A stretch of 64,000 nt of DNA from Bin87 sp965116785 (GTDB lineage: Bacteria > Chloroflexota > Dehalococcoidia > Lucifugimonadales > UBA3495). Positions 39,901 through 43,852 of this stretch are shown in pieces. A program made the translations under genes and the position numbers. Under the pieces are notes generated by a model. That model was given only the letters and a program-made list of their open reading frames with translations. It had not been told where the DNA came from and did no database searches. Location of the stretch: positions 3,224,001 through 3,288,000 of the forward strand of contig OZ220731.1 of assembly GCA_965116785.1 (NCBI GenBank), read 5' to 3'. The stretch's first letter is position 1. Every line of letters begins with the position of its first letter.

Positions 39901-40391
39901 GGGCTCCAGCCCGACCCGGTGTTGTAGGTGTCGTCCCGGTCGCCGTCGCCGTTCTCGTCGAAGTCCAGGTCGGCGGTCAGCTCGTAGCCGGCGCAGCCCG
40001 TGCGCGCCGGCGTGTTGGAGTCGCCGTCGTGGTCGCCCGTGGGGCAGCCCATGGCGGTAACGGTGGCGGTGGCGGTCAGGGGAGTGGGGAAGGCGGCGGC
40101 GTAGTCGGTGGCGTTGGCGGCCGTCGGCTCGCCGTTGCCGTCCAGGTCCCAGCGGATGGCGTTGAGCTGGGCCAGGGAGCCAACCTCAATGAGGCCGTCG
40201 TCGTCCGCGTCGTAATCGACCGTCTGCGCGTTTACTGACGCGGCAGCCCCGGTGACCACGGCCAGCGTTATTCCGGCGATTAGCAGAGCTGCTATCCCCG
40301 CAAACAGGGCAAAGGTTACAGGGTTCCTGGGGGCGGATGCCCCTCGCCATGGCTTCTTCAAGTTCGCGTCCGCATCCACGCAGAGACGCAC
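18957..40391 (-). CDS. Giant exported GLUG/FN3/cadherin/PKD repeat protein (~7,144 residues)
   Basis: A single uninterrupted 21.4-kb frame. The start at 40391 is GTG (MRLCVDADANLKKPW) without a clear ribosome site, so it is uncertain by a few codons. A signal segment lies at ~25-50 (FALFAGIAALLIAGITLAVV). Eight GLUG modules begin near residues 57, 500, 882, 1237, 1620, 1970, 2386 and 2827. Each opens DYDADDDGLIEVDSLAQLN, contains GCxGYELTADLDFD, many GGLVGxNxGxVxASYATGSV repeats, and closes ALKVDFNxDGTATWQEFG. FN3 units fill ~3190-3740; a ninth module starts near 3744; more FN3 units span ~4130-5500, interrupted at ~4764-4945 by the unnamed DWxLxPSxL domain. Cadherin-like units (~5500-5950), a tenth GLUG module (~6052), four PKD-like repeats (~6504-6884), an FN3 unit and a Calx-beta-like end follow. 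It is presumably a secreted or surface adhesin; no anchor motif is visible at the C-terminus (VTVRDDD). Confidence 0.9.
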   Translation of the reverse strand: MRLCVDADANLKKPWRGASAPRNPVTFALFAGIAALLIAGITLAVVTGAAASVNAQTVDYDADDDGLIEVGSLAQLNAIRWDLDGNGEPTAANATDYAAAFPTPLTATATVTAMGCPTGDHDGDSNTPARTGCAGYELTADLDFDENGDGDRDDTYNTGSGWSPIGDDSNQFNATFEGNGHEIANLFISAPLNTVYLGLFGHAGSSAVIRNLGLTDVNVTAFSASGQYIGGLVGRNRGTVTSSYATGSVSGGRQVGGMVGENFQTSLTVRGSVTASYSAVDVTGGVGPVGGLVGDNGGLVHTSYATGDVTGRSASSVGGLVGRSDELIIASYATGSVTVGRYSDDVGGLLGQNDFGRVVASYATGTISSGDENIGGLVGESQNGNVTNSYYDGSASVRTFGIGSDDSDNDNVADSGETNSLPGKTAAELRSPTAYGTGSDIYAGWNVDLDNADDDDNLASGGDDPWDFGTSTQYPALKVDFNGDSTATWQEFGPQASATPIDYDADDDGLIDVDSLAKLNAIRWDLDGDGLSGNAGYLTAYPTSHVVQGRSTMGCPSGCSGYELTADLDFGFVDVDADGDIDADDFDADDSGTVEADEQPAGWAYWNAGEGWDPIGDDSNRFNAIFEGNGQVIANLFIDSDASYVGLFGHAGSAAIIRNLGLTDVSVSAGDRVGGLVGMNRGTVTVGYATGSVSGGGLADSVGGLVGYNTGSVSASYVTVSVSGGDFSSSIGGLVGWNQGTVTASYATGSVSGGSSASGIGGLVGRNLNTVTASYATGRVSGGGSNVGGLVGWNEGTVTASYWDTQTSGQSGSDGKTTAQLRQPTGYTGIYGGWNVSIDGASGGDDPWDFGTSTQYPALKADFNNDGTATWQEFGPQAASPSDYDADDDGLIDVDSLARLNAMRWDLDGDGVSSDAGYLAAYPSQPAVQGRPNVGCPSGCLGYELTADLDFDTNGSGSADSGDAYWNSGEGWSPIGDSSNQFNATFEGNGHVIANLFIDRDATDNVGLFGYAGSSSVIRNLGLTGVRVSGRNWVGGLVGWNHGSVSASYVTGIVSGSGSVGGLVGNNQNNVSASYSTGSVSGSSSVGGLVGRSRGTVTAGYATGSVSGSGDVGGLVGWNFSGTITAGYATGSVSGSSDVGGLVGKDSGTVTNSYWDMETSGQSTSAAGARQTTAELQSPLQTDGYAGIYANWNVSIDGDAIADDPWDFGTPSQYPALKVDFNNDGTATWQEFGPQRPIDNDADDDGLIEVDSLAQLNAIRWDLDGDGAADAAANAGAHAAAFGHPAANACAYDHDGNTNTPNRCIGYELTANLDFDENDDGHRNDTYNTGSGWQPIGDGTTQFTAVFEGNGHTIANLFIARSGTDNVGLFGYAGSSAVIRNLGLPGVSVTGSSAVGGLAGRSAGSVTTSYATGSVSGLRDVGGLVGWSDGSITASYVAGSVSGTFRAGGLVGRNEGRVTAGYATGSVSGRNFVGGLVGSNHVSGSSVTASYAAASVSGGTLGVGGLVGGNSGTVADGHYDESISGRAFGIGSDDGNGNNAEDGGETNRLRGQTTAELQSPLQADGYAGIYANWNVSIDGDTTADDPWDFGTATQYPALKVDFNNDGTATWQEFGEQTDRLNDYDSDNDGLIDVDSLAKLNAMRWDLDGDGAPAAANAADYAAAFPDRRPGMGCPSGCAGYELTADLDFDEDRDSTRNDTYNTGSGWQPIGDQSNQFTATFEGNGHTIANLFIDRITTDNVGLFGYAGSAASIRNLGLTDASVSGRYQVGGLVGWNDGSVTASYATGSVSGAISVGGLVGYNFLSITASYATGSVTGGSNTVGGLVGWNQGTVTASYATGSVTSARQAGGLVGENSGTVTASYATGTVTADREAGGLVGENSGTVTNSYWDTESSGHSTSAAGGGKTTAELRQPTGYTGIYADWIDLDGDDSVDATTYWDFGGATQYPALKVDFNNDGAATWQEFGPQMTGSSDYDADNDGLIEVDTLARLNAIRWDLDGDGASNDAGYLAAYPSSHVVQGRATAGCPSGCVGYELTADLDFDTNDSGSADSGDDYWNTGAGWEPIGAFSNDQDDTNDPAFTAVFEGNGHVIANLFIDRDATEYSEIFGYGLLGHAGSSSVIRNLGLTGISVSGTNDVGGLAGRNLGSIAASYATGSVTSQRDVGGLVGDNRGNVTASYFTGSVSGRENAGGLAGWSLGTVTASYSTGSVSGRNLVGGLVGWSDGSVTASYATGSVSGRLFVGGLVGRNQGTVTASYATGSVSGDNKVGGLVGDNDTGTINNSYYDGNTSGRTFGIGADDENNNNLVDGSETNNLLGKTTADLQGPLQADGYAGIYAGWNVDIDGDSAADDPWDFGGSREYPALKVDFNGDSTATWQEFGPQASATPIDYDADDDGLIDVDSLAKLNAMRWDLNGDGASSDAGYLAVYPTSHAVQGRATMGCPSGCAGYELTGDLDFDENSDSTRNDTYNTGTGWEPIGAYSNDGNDANDFAFTAVFEGNGHVIANLFIDRSATQYLAQFGHGLFGYAGSSAVIRNLGLTGVSVSGGSDVGGLVGRNEGSVTASYAAGSVAGIRDVGGLVGHHEGTVTASYATGSVSGRGGGLNIGGLVGENRGSVAESYAAVSVSSGNSAGGLVGWNRSTVTASYATGSVSGGREVGGLVGKNDGSIAAGHATGSVAGGDSGLNIGGLVGWNRSTVTASYSTGSVTGGNASYHVGGLAGDNSGTITASYHDGDTSGHPFGIGADDSNSDNVKDPGETNSLPGKTTAELRTPTDYTGIYADWNDLDGDDSVDATTYWDFGGATQYPALKVDFNNDGAATWQEFGPQMTGSSDYDADNDGLIEVDTLARLNAIRWDLDGDGTSSNAGYLAAYPSAHVVQGRNLGCPSGCAGYELAAGLDFDTNGNRRADSGDDYWNTGAGWQPIGDENAPFTVTFRGNGKVIVNLFINRGSTDNVGLFGYTGSAAVIRNLGLTGVSVTGRNDVGGLVGMNLGLVAASYVTGSVSGYDHVGGLVGDNSGDGMITASYATGGVSGRQVVGGLVGQNYNGSVTASYATASVSGRAVGGGLVGGNYGDGSITASYATGSVSGDSLLGGLVGQQLQQGAATNSYWDTETSGQSGSAAGAGHTTAELRAPTDYAGIYDDWNDLDDDNSVDDTTYWDFGTATQYPVLKVDFNNDGTATWQEFGKQRRPDQVRNLSATRSATALEVTWDPPADVTPSEYQYRVSQDGGATWGAWMNTANASHTIDNPPAATNYAVEVRLPGDTEHGPGQSARIGPPGMPGNLALTPRNMEILARWRAPLSNGGSAITAYLVERDDGAGGSFTDAGHTGTATMATITGLANSQGYRVRVAARNVMGVSAYTMAETTRPSELPFVSIAPGASPVTEGTAAKFTIMANGALSADLVVTVAVSGGAEFGVGQETRTVTLTPEAPVTVLEVPTTDDTKAKSADDVTVEVQSGTRYNAGAHNSASVRINDDDGGLNAPADFRAIPGLRVFGPDNTESGPKVDLSWAAPPGSAAITGYELQESTQADFPTSGQATYTKRLAASSASYEAIQGESDAVSEDNNLHPNLALRRTNYFRIRAFTGPADARVFGPWSPTLLVRPSKFADADIDTSSEVDGEVYPPGPAAPVIVVPGDQALVVYWGIPSDVGGNTIVAYDLQRRQGGDSGWTTVANAWTYGSGTLSYELDYLPDGETYEVRVRADSVVTANSCAAMGDLGQGDAPANLEKCLWAKGAWSAITTVTDYDTDEDRLIEVDSLAKLDAMRWDRNGDGAVDDTTDATAVTGYAAAFPNRLAGMGCAHDDDNDPGTATVLAPCLGYELTAALDFDTGTAGVRTDDDYHDGGKGWNPIGDGSAPYTGQFHGRGHTIANLFINRGSANDVGLFGALETSTVSNLRLTGVNVTGATRVGALAGRSRREDSVSAIAVSGSVSGSSEVGGLVGKIDKGTVAASYAAVAVSATGGDAGGLVGESQDGDIRASYATRAVSGGSGLGGLVGRLAGGSVTASFSTGAVSGSGANVGGLVGLASDSPTVADSYWDTETSGRAVGVGSDDTDGSGAIDGAETETTGVTGQTTAGLRGPLQTAGYAGIYANWNVSIDGDTTDDDPWDFGLAHNYPALKVDFDGNGTATWEEFGLQREPGPVQTLNATRNADGDIVITWTAPDDFGSVPAAQATYEYRVSADGGATWGNWTATDTATPTSHTIEDPEAGVGYTLEVQVASAAAHSPSDVRGLAPPGAPSITSLTVDTNVAGRVTVAWSAPADNGGFAITGYAVEHSADGSAWTAWTRPGTEDATSTTTTVTGLPGVSRQFRVAAENLMGRGPYSMPSTPDSATPLEPVLTIAVVAGDETITEGGNAEFTVTASPRASSASLDVLINLSGGADFGVADGDQTFQLDLSGSSGDSSSSANFSITTSADVVDDPDATLTLTLQDTAAYAVGETDSAQVAVQDNDARPGAASIQSVVPGGWQLTVNWTAPADPGYSDGSDESHTDNAVTAYDVRHIRSDAADKTDDDAWTVTEDAWQTGGGDLTYTIGGLTAGTQYDVQVRAVTQAGEGDWSDTTTGTSVAGDAMTVTLTPRVGQLRVDWNAVAQATGYVVQWRTGGQQYLATGTERRHVITDGTTTTYTITSLTPGTRYWVQVTPTRSGQPDGAPSEANAVAQYLAPGQVQNVSVTAQPGALSVAWDRVNDADGYKVQWKSGSEDYAESRQAALDGRNITGHTIRGLLPGVEYSVRVIATRNHAAADGPPSAEATGTPNGVAPADIPHTWDLLPSDLGAGKSFRLLFVTSATREATSSDISDYNTFVQNAAKADGVDAVLKGFRTQFKVLGCTETTDANANTGTTFTAQDKGLPIYWVNGEKVADDYQDFYDDSWNSNEPRNQLGQTFTGNVEVWTGCGNDGTEAFDGVPSRALGGPHTDNEVRSADPKHKDRTISGINKPRDEQRRLYALSPVLTVDGAPPGLPGQPRVTRTADAAGATATVTWDAPSDSGSSAITGYNVQYREIQSGTCGQSGVVFTDWTDVSHTGTDATATISMLAHSSHYQVQVRAVNGPDEGDAGIWSAVAGFDTPHGPPTGVMGQAGNSGAAALSWTAPGVGNACNTDIDRYVVEYDDDNNFAADTADTTPPQTAQTADGDTTTLTISGLTAGTPYFFRVRAVNAVGQGASSTAVSVTPSDANTPAISIAAVNALELEGDGAGFTITSSLAAPAGGLSVTVNIAGGDSFVAVGDRGDQMVTIAAGQTSVTHSVPTTSTYSETPPATANAAVTATVPAASGYTVHATEGSAAVTVVHRSGTTDSAFPTVGDISASRSNDVQNRVTIQWDAPSGQTALGYHIQQATDAAFTAGVEDFLQTDDNWDVDNNSRYFRVRPVYAGRAGIWSGTLQVSPQSSAAPEKPAAPTITPEGDGKLRVTWTAPADNGNTITSYLLRWRKDSDSAWTGGPVQNGEAQGLAVWNVARGGPLSHTLTGLENGTGYEVILNALNAGGDATWSGTGTGTPTASSSAANNAPAFPVPSYAFNLVENADGSSTAVAVGTVSATDPDSGDTVSYSITVGNTGSVFAIEGSTGAITYTGSGEDYESFANPAAAFSLTVTASDNASPAATASVIVTIRVTNVNEPPGTPSLTDQTATVGTAFSYQFTAVTDPEGATPTYTAQVRTGGAGTESDPYTYGSLPGWLTFTAGTRTFSATPAEANVGALTIRVTASDGVSPTPATSSATFTLTVSAAPITNNPPAFAMTSYAFDLAENADGSGVDAAIAVGTVSATDPDTGDTVEYSITAGNTGSVFAIDDSSGAITYTGTGEDYESFTDDPMVDNDGPAFAYTLTVQASDGTASATVSVIIRVTNVNEAPTANAGADQSVTEGDTVTLAGSGTDPEGQTLTYAWTAPSGITLSSATAANPTFTAPDRTADYTLTFSLKVNDGTSYSAADTVDISVTADNDAPGAPSLTNQTATVGTAFSYQFAAVTDPEGATPTYSAQVRTGGAGTESDPYTYGSLPSWLTFTASTRTFSGTPVDANVGALTIRVTASDGVSPTPATSSATFTLTVAGSPMEGATDYDADDDGLIEIDNLAQLNAIRWDMNGDGDPDNSSDDTDYFAAFTGTGTDLSCHATCTGYELTADLTFAAWDAANPYYNEGDGWRPIGGLANDGWDTGFNATFEGNGNTITNLFIDRDDAGTDWTAGYRVGLFGIAGEDSVIKNLNLTNVDVSGDEEVGGLVGATLGEVNNVSVAGSVSGTNIDTGGVVGFLVRSSILSSSFNGTVSGTSSHIGGLVGTNFVGTIRHSHASGTVSTSGSIASNVGGLAGQNSGLIYASYATNIVNASGSLWVGGLVGQNGGPYIRDKGTILASYASGNVSGRGAVGGLVGENYAKILISYSTGAVDSQYRRGHGGLVGENSMQGSTPYYSVTASYWSTSDTTRTFGVGSDDRNGNNALDAGETNTVPGHTTSDLQAPAAYTGIYVTWDNYDQDGDAGTEQPWCFGTSSDLPTLKDADGNCSGAGGAGGEGKADNQPPTANAGPDQVVTEGSTVTLAGKGSDPEGQTLTYAWTAPTSITLSSATAAKATFTAPDRTADYTLTFSLVVNDGTSDSAADTVEVNVTADNDPPTASAGPDQNVAEGSTVTLAGKGSDPEGQTLIYVWTAPSGITLSSTTAASPTFTAPDRTADYTLTFSLVVNDGTSDSAADTVDVSVSVDGSGAKGKADNQPPTASAGPDQSVTEGATVTLAGKGSDPEGQTLTYFWTAPSGITLSSATAAKATFTAPDRTADYTLTFSLVVNDGTSDSAADMVEVNVTADNDAPTANAGLDQNVAEGATVTLAGTGTDPEGQTLTYAWTAPDGITLSSTTAASPTFTAPDRTADYTLTFSLVVNDGTSDSAADTVDVNVTADSDAVPPDAPALLWFSNVARNQVTLTWDPPAYDGGASVTGYEYAVGYPCEDDPGVLCDETGKAMLDDPDWMETSRTSATIRNLSRDGSYSFWVRAVNDIGKGFDANIPATLRPSTGGRVIVSTTNLTVPEGGRAANYTVRLSTQPTQPLYVLTWMDGNALIGADSQLWDRTSPPFFKLLVPDDWEHPGGEDWSEFAYNWRQGVSITVNAEEDDNSADEAAVIHHEVFTVTPDELGNPEDWAPDPVYDYLTGASVKVTVRDDD
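19740..20880 (-). repeat. Four tandem PKD-like repeats inside the giant gene
   Basis: Four copies of about 270-310 bp encode PPTANAGPDQ, TVTLAGKGSDPEGQTLTY, FTAPDRTADYTLTFSL and VNDGTSDSAADTV. The copies are nearly identical at DNA level, including long identical runs around CAGGGAGAAGGTCAGGG. A fifth, more diverged copy lies at about 22570-22840. The near-identity points to recent duplication or gene conversion. Confidence 0.8.
31815..32046 (-). repeat. 232-bp exact repeat between GLUG modules (copy 1)
   Basis: This stretch matches 34389-34620 base for base by eye comparison, at an offset of 2,574. It spans the end of one GLUG module (DFNNDGAATWQEFGPQMTG), the linker and the Asp-rich start of the next (SSDYDADNDGLIEVDTLARL). 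The flanking sequence diverges at both edges, indicating recent duplication or conversion of a module boundary. Confidence 0.75.
34389..34620 (-). repeat. 232-bp exact repeat between GLUG modules (copy 2)
   Basis: Partner of 31815-32046, with the same module-to-module junction. A similar but slightly diverged pair covers about 33170-33320 and 38830-38970 (one difference seen, GGGCGTC against GGGTGTC). Confidence 0.75.
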
Positions 40392-40889
40392 GGTCGATGC
40401 GAGGAAAAGACAGCACAGCCGGGCTCACGCCTCGCCTTCCCGTCAAAAAGCAGGCAATGACGGGAAGGGGGAGATCGGACCGATAGCCCGCGAATGGCCC
40501 CCGCCCTGCCTTTGACAGCAAGGAGAGCCAGCGGGTATCGTATGGCAGTTGGGCCCCGAGGCCCTACGGCGTCGGGATCCCAGCCGCCACGGTGGAGTTC
40601 GGCCCCGCCAAGAGTTGGACTCCGCCGTGCTTAGCGTCTATGTCACCTCGATGGTCTTCCGCCGCCTTCCAAATGGGTGGCCTCCTTTGGAAATTGGTCG
40701 TTGCCTTCGGCGCATGGTCATCAAGCCTCTTGTTTCATCTGGGGCAACTCCTTTCAAGAGAACGGAGTTGACCTCCCGAAATGGCTCAATGATTTTGCGG
40801 CTGTTCATTATTGTTTATAGAAATGAAAACGAAGCGAATTTCCAGGCTGTAATTGCGAAGATTTTGCGTAAATTTGGCGGTGTATCCAC
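40392..40889. other. Intergenic region upstream of the giant gene
   Basis: About 500 bases with no protein-like frame. The right part, around 40790-40850, is markedly AT-rich (TTTGCGGCTGTTCATTATTG and following) and could hold promoters for the genes on either side. I cannot fix specific boxes. Confidence 0.35.
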
Positions 40890-41141
40890 TTGCAATATCA
40901 TCTCCAAATCAGTAGCCGTCTCCTCATAAACGCCCGTGAAGAACTGGCAAAAGGCCACCGCCGGCAAGCCGGCGAAAAGGCGTGGGGAGCGGTGGTGCAG
41001 CCAATAAAGGCCATCGCCGAGCAACGGGGCTGGCCGCATCAATCCCAATTGTGGCGGTTGCGCCGGCTCACCGGCAACGGCACCCTGGAAATCGGGGACA
41101 CGTCCCCGGTGGGCTTCTCCCGGAAACCCGCCTCCGCCTGA
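40890..41141 (+). pseudogene. N-terminal fragment of a HEPN/PaREP1-like protein
   Basis: 83 residues. The segment LLINAREELAKGHRRQAGEK followed by AWGAVVQPIKAIAEQRGWPH closely follows the HEPN-type PaREP1 pattern seen in archaea and Chloroflexota (AREELAxGDxxQASEKxWGAAAQxVKAxAExRGW-H). After WPH the expected helical C-terminal half (another 60-80 residues) is absent, replaced by unrelated SQLWRLRRLTGNGTLEIGD. It is therefore probably truncated or frameshifted. Such small HEPN proteins can be RNases or toxin-antitoxin partners, but no antitoxin-like neighbour is present. Confidence 0.5.
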
Positions 41142-41174
41142 CAACGCTCCTATCGCGCGTTTCAAACGGATACG

Positions 41175-43580
41175 CTACCCCTTGGGCATACGGTATCCCA
41201 CACGAAATTCCGTAAAGATGTAGCGGGGGTGCCTCGCGTTGTCGCCAAGTTTGCGCCGGAGTGTCTTGATGAAAGCGTGCAGCAGCCGGGGGTTGCCCGA
41301 GTAGTCAAGCCCCCAGACCCGTTGCAGCAGATAATCGTGGGGCAGCACTCTCCCGGCGTTGGCCGAGAGCTCCACAAGGAGGTTGTACTCGGTCTGGGTG
41401 AGCTGAGCCGGCCGGCCCGCGACCGTCACACGGCGTTGCGCGTAGTCGATCTTCAAATCTCGCAACGAGTAAGACCTCGGCGGCCGGGCATCATCGGCAG
41501 CCGCTCGCTTGCGCAGGGCGGCTTGGGTCCGGGCCACCAGTTCCACCGGCGAGAAGGGCTTGACAACATAGTCGGCCGCCCCGGCGCTCAGGAGACGGGC
41601 CAGAGCATGGTCTTCAGTAAGCACGGACAGGAAGATGACCGGCGCATCGGTGATGTCTGAGATGAGCCGCAGCAGCGTGAATCCGTCGGTTTCGGGCAAC
41701 GCCAGGTCCACCAGGACGAGGTGAGGTTGCTCCGCTTCGATCAGACGCGCCGCCTCCCGGAGGTCACCGGTCACGACCGCTTCGCAGCCCGCCTCCGCGA
41801 GCGTCCGATTAACGTGCCTCCGCAGCTGCGGGTCGTCTCCCAACGCGAGAATACGCGCCCGCTCCGCCAAGGGCTTCCCTGAGGCTCCGGGGAGCCGGTT
41901 GGAACCGTCAGCGGGGTCACTGAGAACCTCCTGGGCCGCTGGAACCGTGAACATGAACCGCGAGCCGAGGCCCGGTCCTGCGCTCTCGGCCCAGATGCGT
42001 CCCCCGTGGGCCTCCACTATTCCCTTGCAGATGGCGAGGCCCAGGCCCGATGCCTCCGACATCAGGGCCGATGCGTCGCCGTCGGTTCGAGAGGACTTAT
42101 TGAACAAGTGCGGTAGGCGCTCCGGCGATAGACCCCAGCCCTCGTCCACGACGGCGATGAGAATATGGAAGTCCTCATGCGAAGCGGTGACCGTTATTGG
42201 GGACGACTCAGGCGAGTTCTTGGCAGCATAAGCGAACAGGTTGCCCAGAACCTGGACAATTCGCGGTTGGTCCGCTGCCATCTTGGACAGGTCCGGCGGC
42301 AAGGTGACGTAAATCCGGTTTCTGCCGCCGGCGAGCCGGAAAGCTTCCCTGGCTTGATCGACCACGTCCGCCACGCCGGTCGGTTCTGGAGCGACCGACA
42401 GCATACCCGCCTCGATCCGGGTGACATCGAGCAGGGTGGCAATCAGATCGCTCATTCGGTCGGCCTGCTCGTCGATTATCCGGAAGAAACGATGCGTCTC
42501 GTCAGGGTTGAACGGCAACGATGAGCCCAGCGCGGTGGCGGCGGACCCTTTGATGCTCATCAATGGGGTTCGCAGTTCCTGGCTCACCAGGCCGAGGAAT
42601 TCGGCGCGCTGCCGCTGCAGTTCTTCCAGCGGCGTCATGTCCTGCATGGTGGCGACCACCGACTCGACCTCGCCCTCTTCTGAGAAGATGGGAGCGACAC
42701 TAACAACTGTGCTCACCGCCCGGCCGTCCGGGAGGTGAATGACGATCTCCTCGGCTCGTACCGTCTCGCCATTGCGTATCGCCCGCTCTGTCGGGAGCTC
42801 TTCAATCTTTATCTCGCGACCGTCCGGACGCCGGAAGGTCAACACGCTGAGGATCTCCGGCAAGCTGTGGCCTGGCGCGTGATGACCGTGCACGATGCGC
42901 AGCGTCTCCGGGTTCCTCGCCAGCAACTCTCTGGTCTTCCCGTCGAAGATCAGCACCCCCACGGGGGAGATGTCCACCAATGCCTGGAGGTTGGCCCGAG
43001 CCTGCGACTCCTCCCGGTACCGGAGGGCGTTGGTGATGGCCAGCGCCGCTTGGGAGGCGAACATGGCCAAGATTTCCTCATCTTCCGGGGAAAACTCCGT
43101 CCCTCTTACCTTGTTGGTCAGATAGATGTTGCCGATAGGCTTGCCCTTATGACGTATCGACGTTCCCAGCAGGCTCGTCATCCGCGGGTGATGGTCGGGG
43201 AAGCCCGAGGCCTTCTTGTGTTGGGCGACCTCGGACAACCGCAGAGGTCTCTGGACATCTCTGATGTGTCGCAGTAGCCCCGACGCCTTGGGCCAACTCC
43301 CGATACGCTCGATCTCTTCGGGAGTGAGGCCCGAGACGGCGAAGTCACGCACCTGCCCGGCTTCGTCGAATGTCAGCACCGCGCCATACCGGGCATCGGC
43401 CAGCATTCGAGCCTCGTCTGCGACCTTTTGAAGTACGGCATTCAGCTCCAAGTCTTCGCTGATGCGGAGACCGGCTTCCCTGAGCTCGGCAAGCCGGTCC
43501 AAAAGCGTCGGACTCCGGCGGTTCAACCATCCGACTTGCTGTGGATCGTCTCCTCGTGCGCTGGCGTCGAGCGAGTCCAT
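41175..43580 (-). CDS. GAF-PAS-kinase-like-receiver-winged helix fusion with degenerate kinase
   Basis: About 801 residues from MDSLDASARGDD, with GAGGG 4 bases upstream; an upstream in-frame TTG (43628) is less likely. The GAF domain (~45-190) contains YGAVLTFDEAG and LGTSIRHKGKPIGNIYLTNK. A PAS domain (~195-315) contains ISPVGVLIFDGKTRELLARN. The dimerisation block at ~325-340 reads FLGLVSQELRTPL: the phospho-accepting His of SHELRTPL is Gln (codon CAG). The ATPase domain (~430-545) has VLGNLFAYAAKNSP, with Tyr (TAT) where the N-box Asn is expected, but keeps DEGWG and GLGLAI. The receiver (~575-690) keeps GDD, LVLVDLALPETDG and VVKPF. An OmpR-type winged helix (~700-800) ends FRVGYRMPKG. 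It may act as a ligand- or receiver-controlled transcription factor. Confidence 0.88.
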   Translation of the reverse strand: MDSLDASARGDDPQQVGWLNRRSPTLLDRLAELREAGLRISEDLELNAVLQKVADEARMLADARYGAVLTFDEAGQVRDFAVSGLTPEEIERIGSWPKASGLLRHIRDVQRPLRLSEVAQHKKASGFPDHHPRMTSLLGTSIRHKGKPIGNIYLTNKVRGTEFSPEDEEILAMFASQAALAITNALRYREESQARANLQALVDISPVGVLIFDGKTRELLARNPETLRIVHGHHAPGHSLPEILSVLTFRRPDGREIKIEELPTERAIRNGETVRAEEIVIHLPDGRAVSTVVSVAPIFSEEGEVESVVATMQDMTPLEELQRQRAEFLGLVSQELRTPLMSIKGSAATALGSSLPFNPDETHRFFRIIDEQADRMSDLIATLLDVTRIEAGMLSVAPEPTGVADVVDQAREAFRLAGGRNRIYVTLPPDLSKMAADQPRIVQVLGNLFAYAAKNSPESSPITVTASHEDFHILIAVVDEGWGLSPERLPHLFNKSSRTDGDASALMSEASGLGLAICKGIVEAHGGRIWAESAGPGLGSRFMFTVPAAQEVLSDPADGSNRLPGASGKPLAERARILALGDDPQLRRHVNRTLAEAGCEAVVTGDLREAARLIEAEQPHLVLVDLALPETDGFTLLRLISDITDAPVIFLSVLTEDHALARLLSAGAADYVVKPFSPVELVARTQAALRKRAAADDARPPRSYSLRDLKIDYAQRRVTVAGRPAQLTQTEYNLLVELSANAGRVLPHDYLLQRVWGLDYSGNPRLLHAFIKTLRRKLGDNARHPRYIFTEFRVGYRMPKG

Positions 43581-43611
43581 AAGCCCTCGACTATGACGTT
43601 CCGGAATTAGT

Positions 43612-43800
43612 TGTCTTGTTGTCAGCAATGGCCGATGGCATCAGTGGCAGTGGCAGCGAAAGGCGGTCAAAGGCGCCCTCCGGCGCCGATCGCTGGAGGC
43701 TTGAGGGGCCGGAGCGGATAGCGCCCGGACTGCGGGCGATGTTGTCAGAGACGGGCGGCGCGGTCCGTTGCAGCGACCGCAGAAGAACGGGTATTCGGTT
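43612..43800 (-). promoter_or_regulatory. Conserved leader element, copy B
   Basis: Partner of 5025-5200, upstream of the kinase-regulator start at 43580. Blocks in common on the minus strand, in order: CTTCTGCGG, CGTCTCTGAC, TCGCCCGC, CCGGGCG, ATCCGC, CGGCCC, AAGCCTCC, GCGCCGGAGG, TTTGACCGCCTTT and GGCCATTGCTGACAACA. The self-complementary pair GGCGCCGGAGGGCGCC suggests a stem. Function unknown. Confidence 0.45.
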
Positions 43801-43852
43801 GGGGTAAGCATGAGGTTTTCAGGAAGGCGCGTGGCGTGAGATCTCTAGGGAG

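Noticed and set aside
18957..40391. CRISPR array suggested by regularly spaced short repeats
   Set aside because: The repeats are coding GLUG units with variable spacing in a single open frame, without the fixed repeat/spacer lengths of an array.
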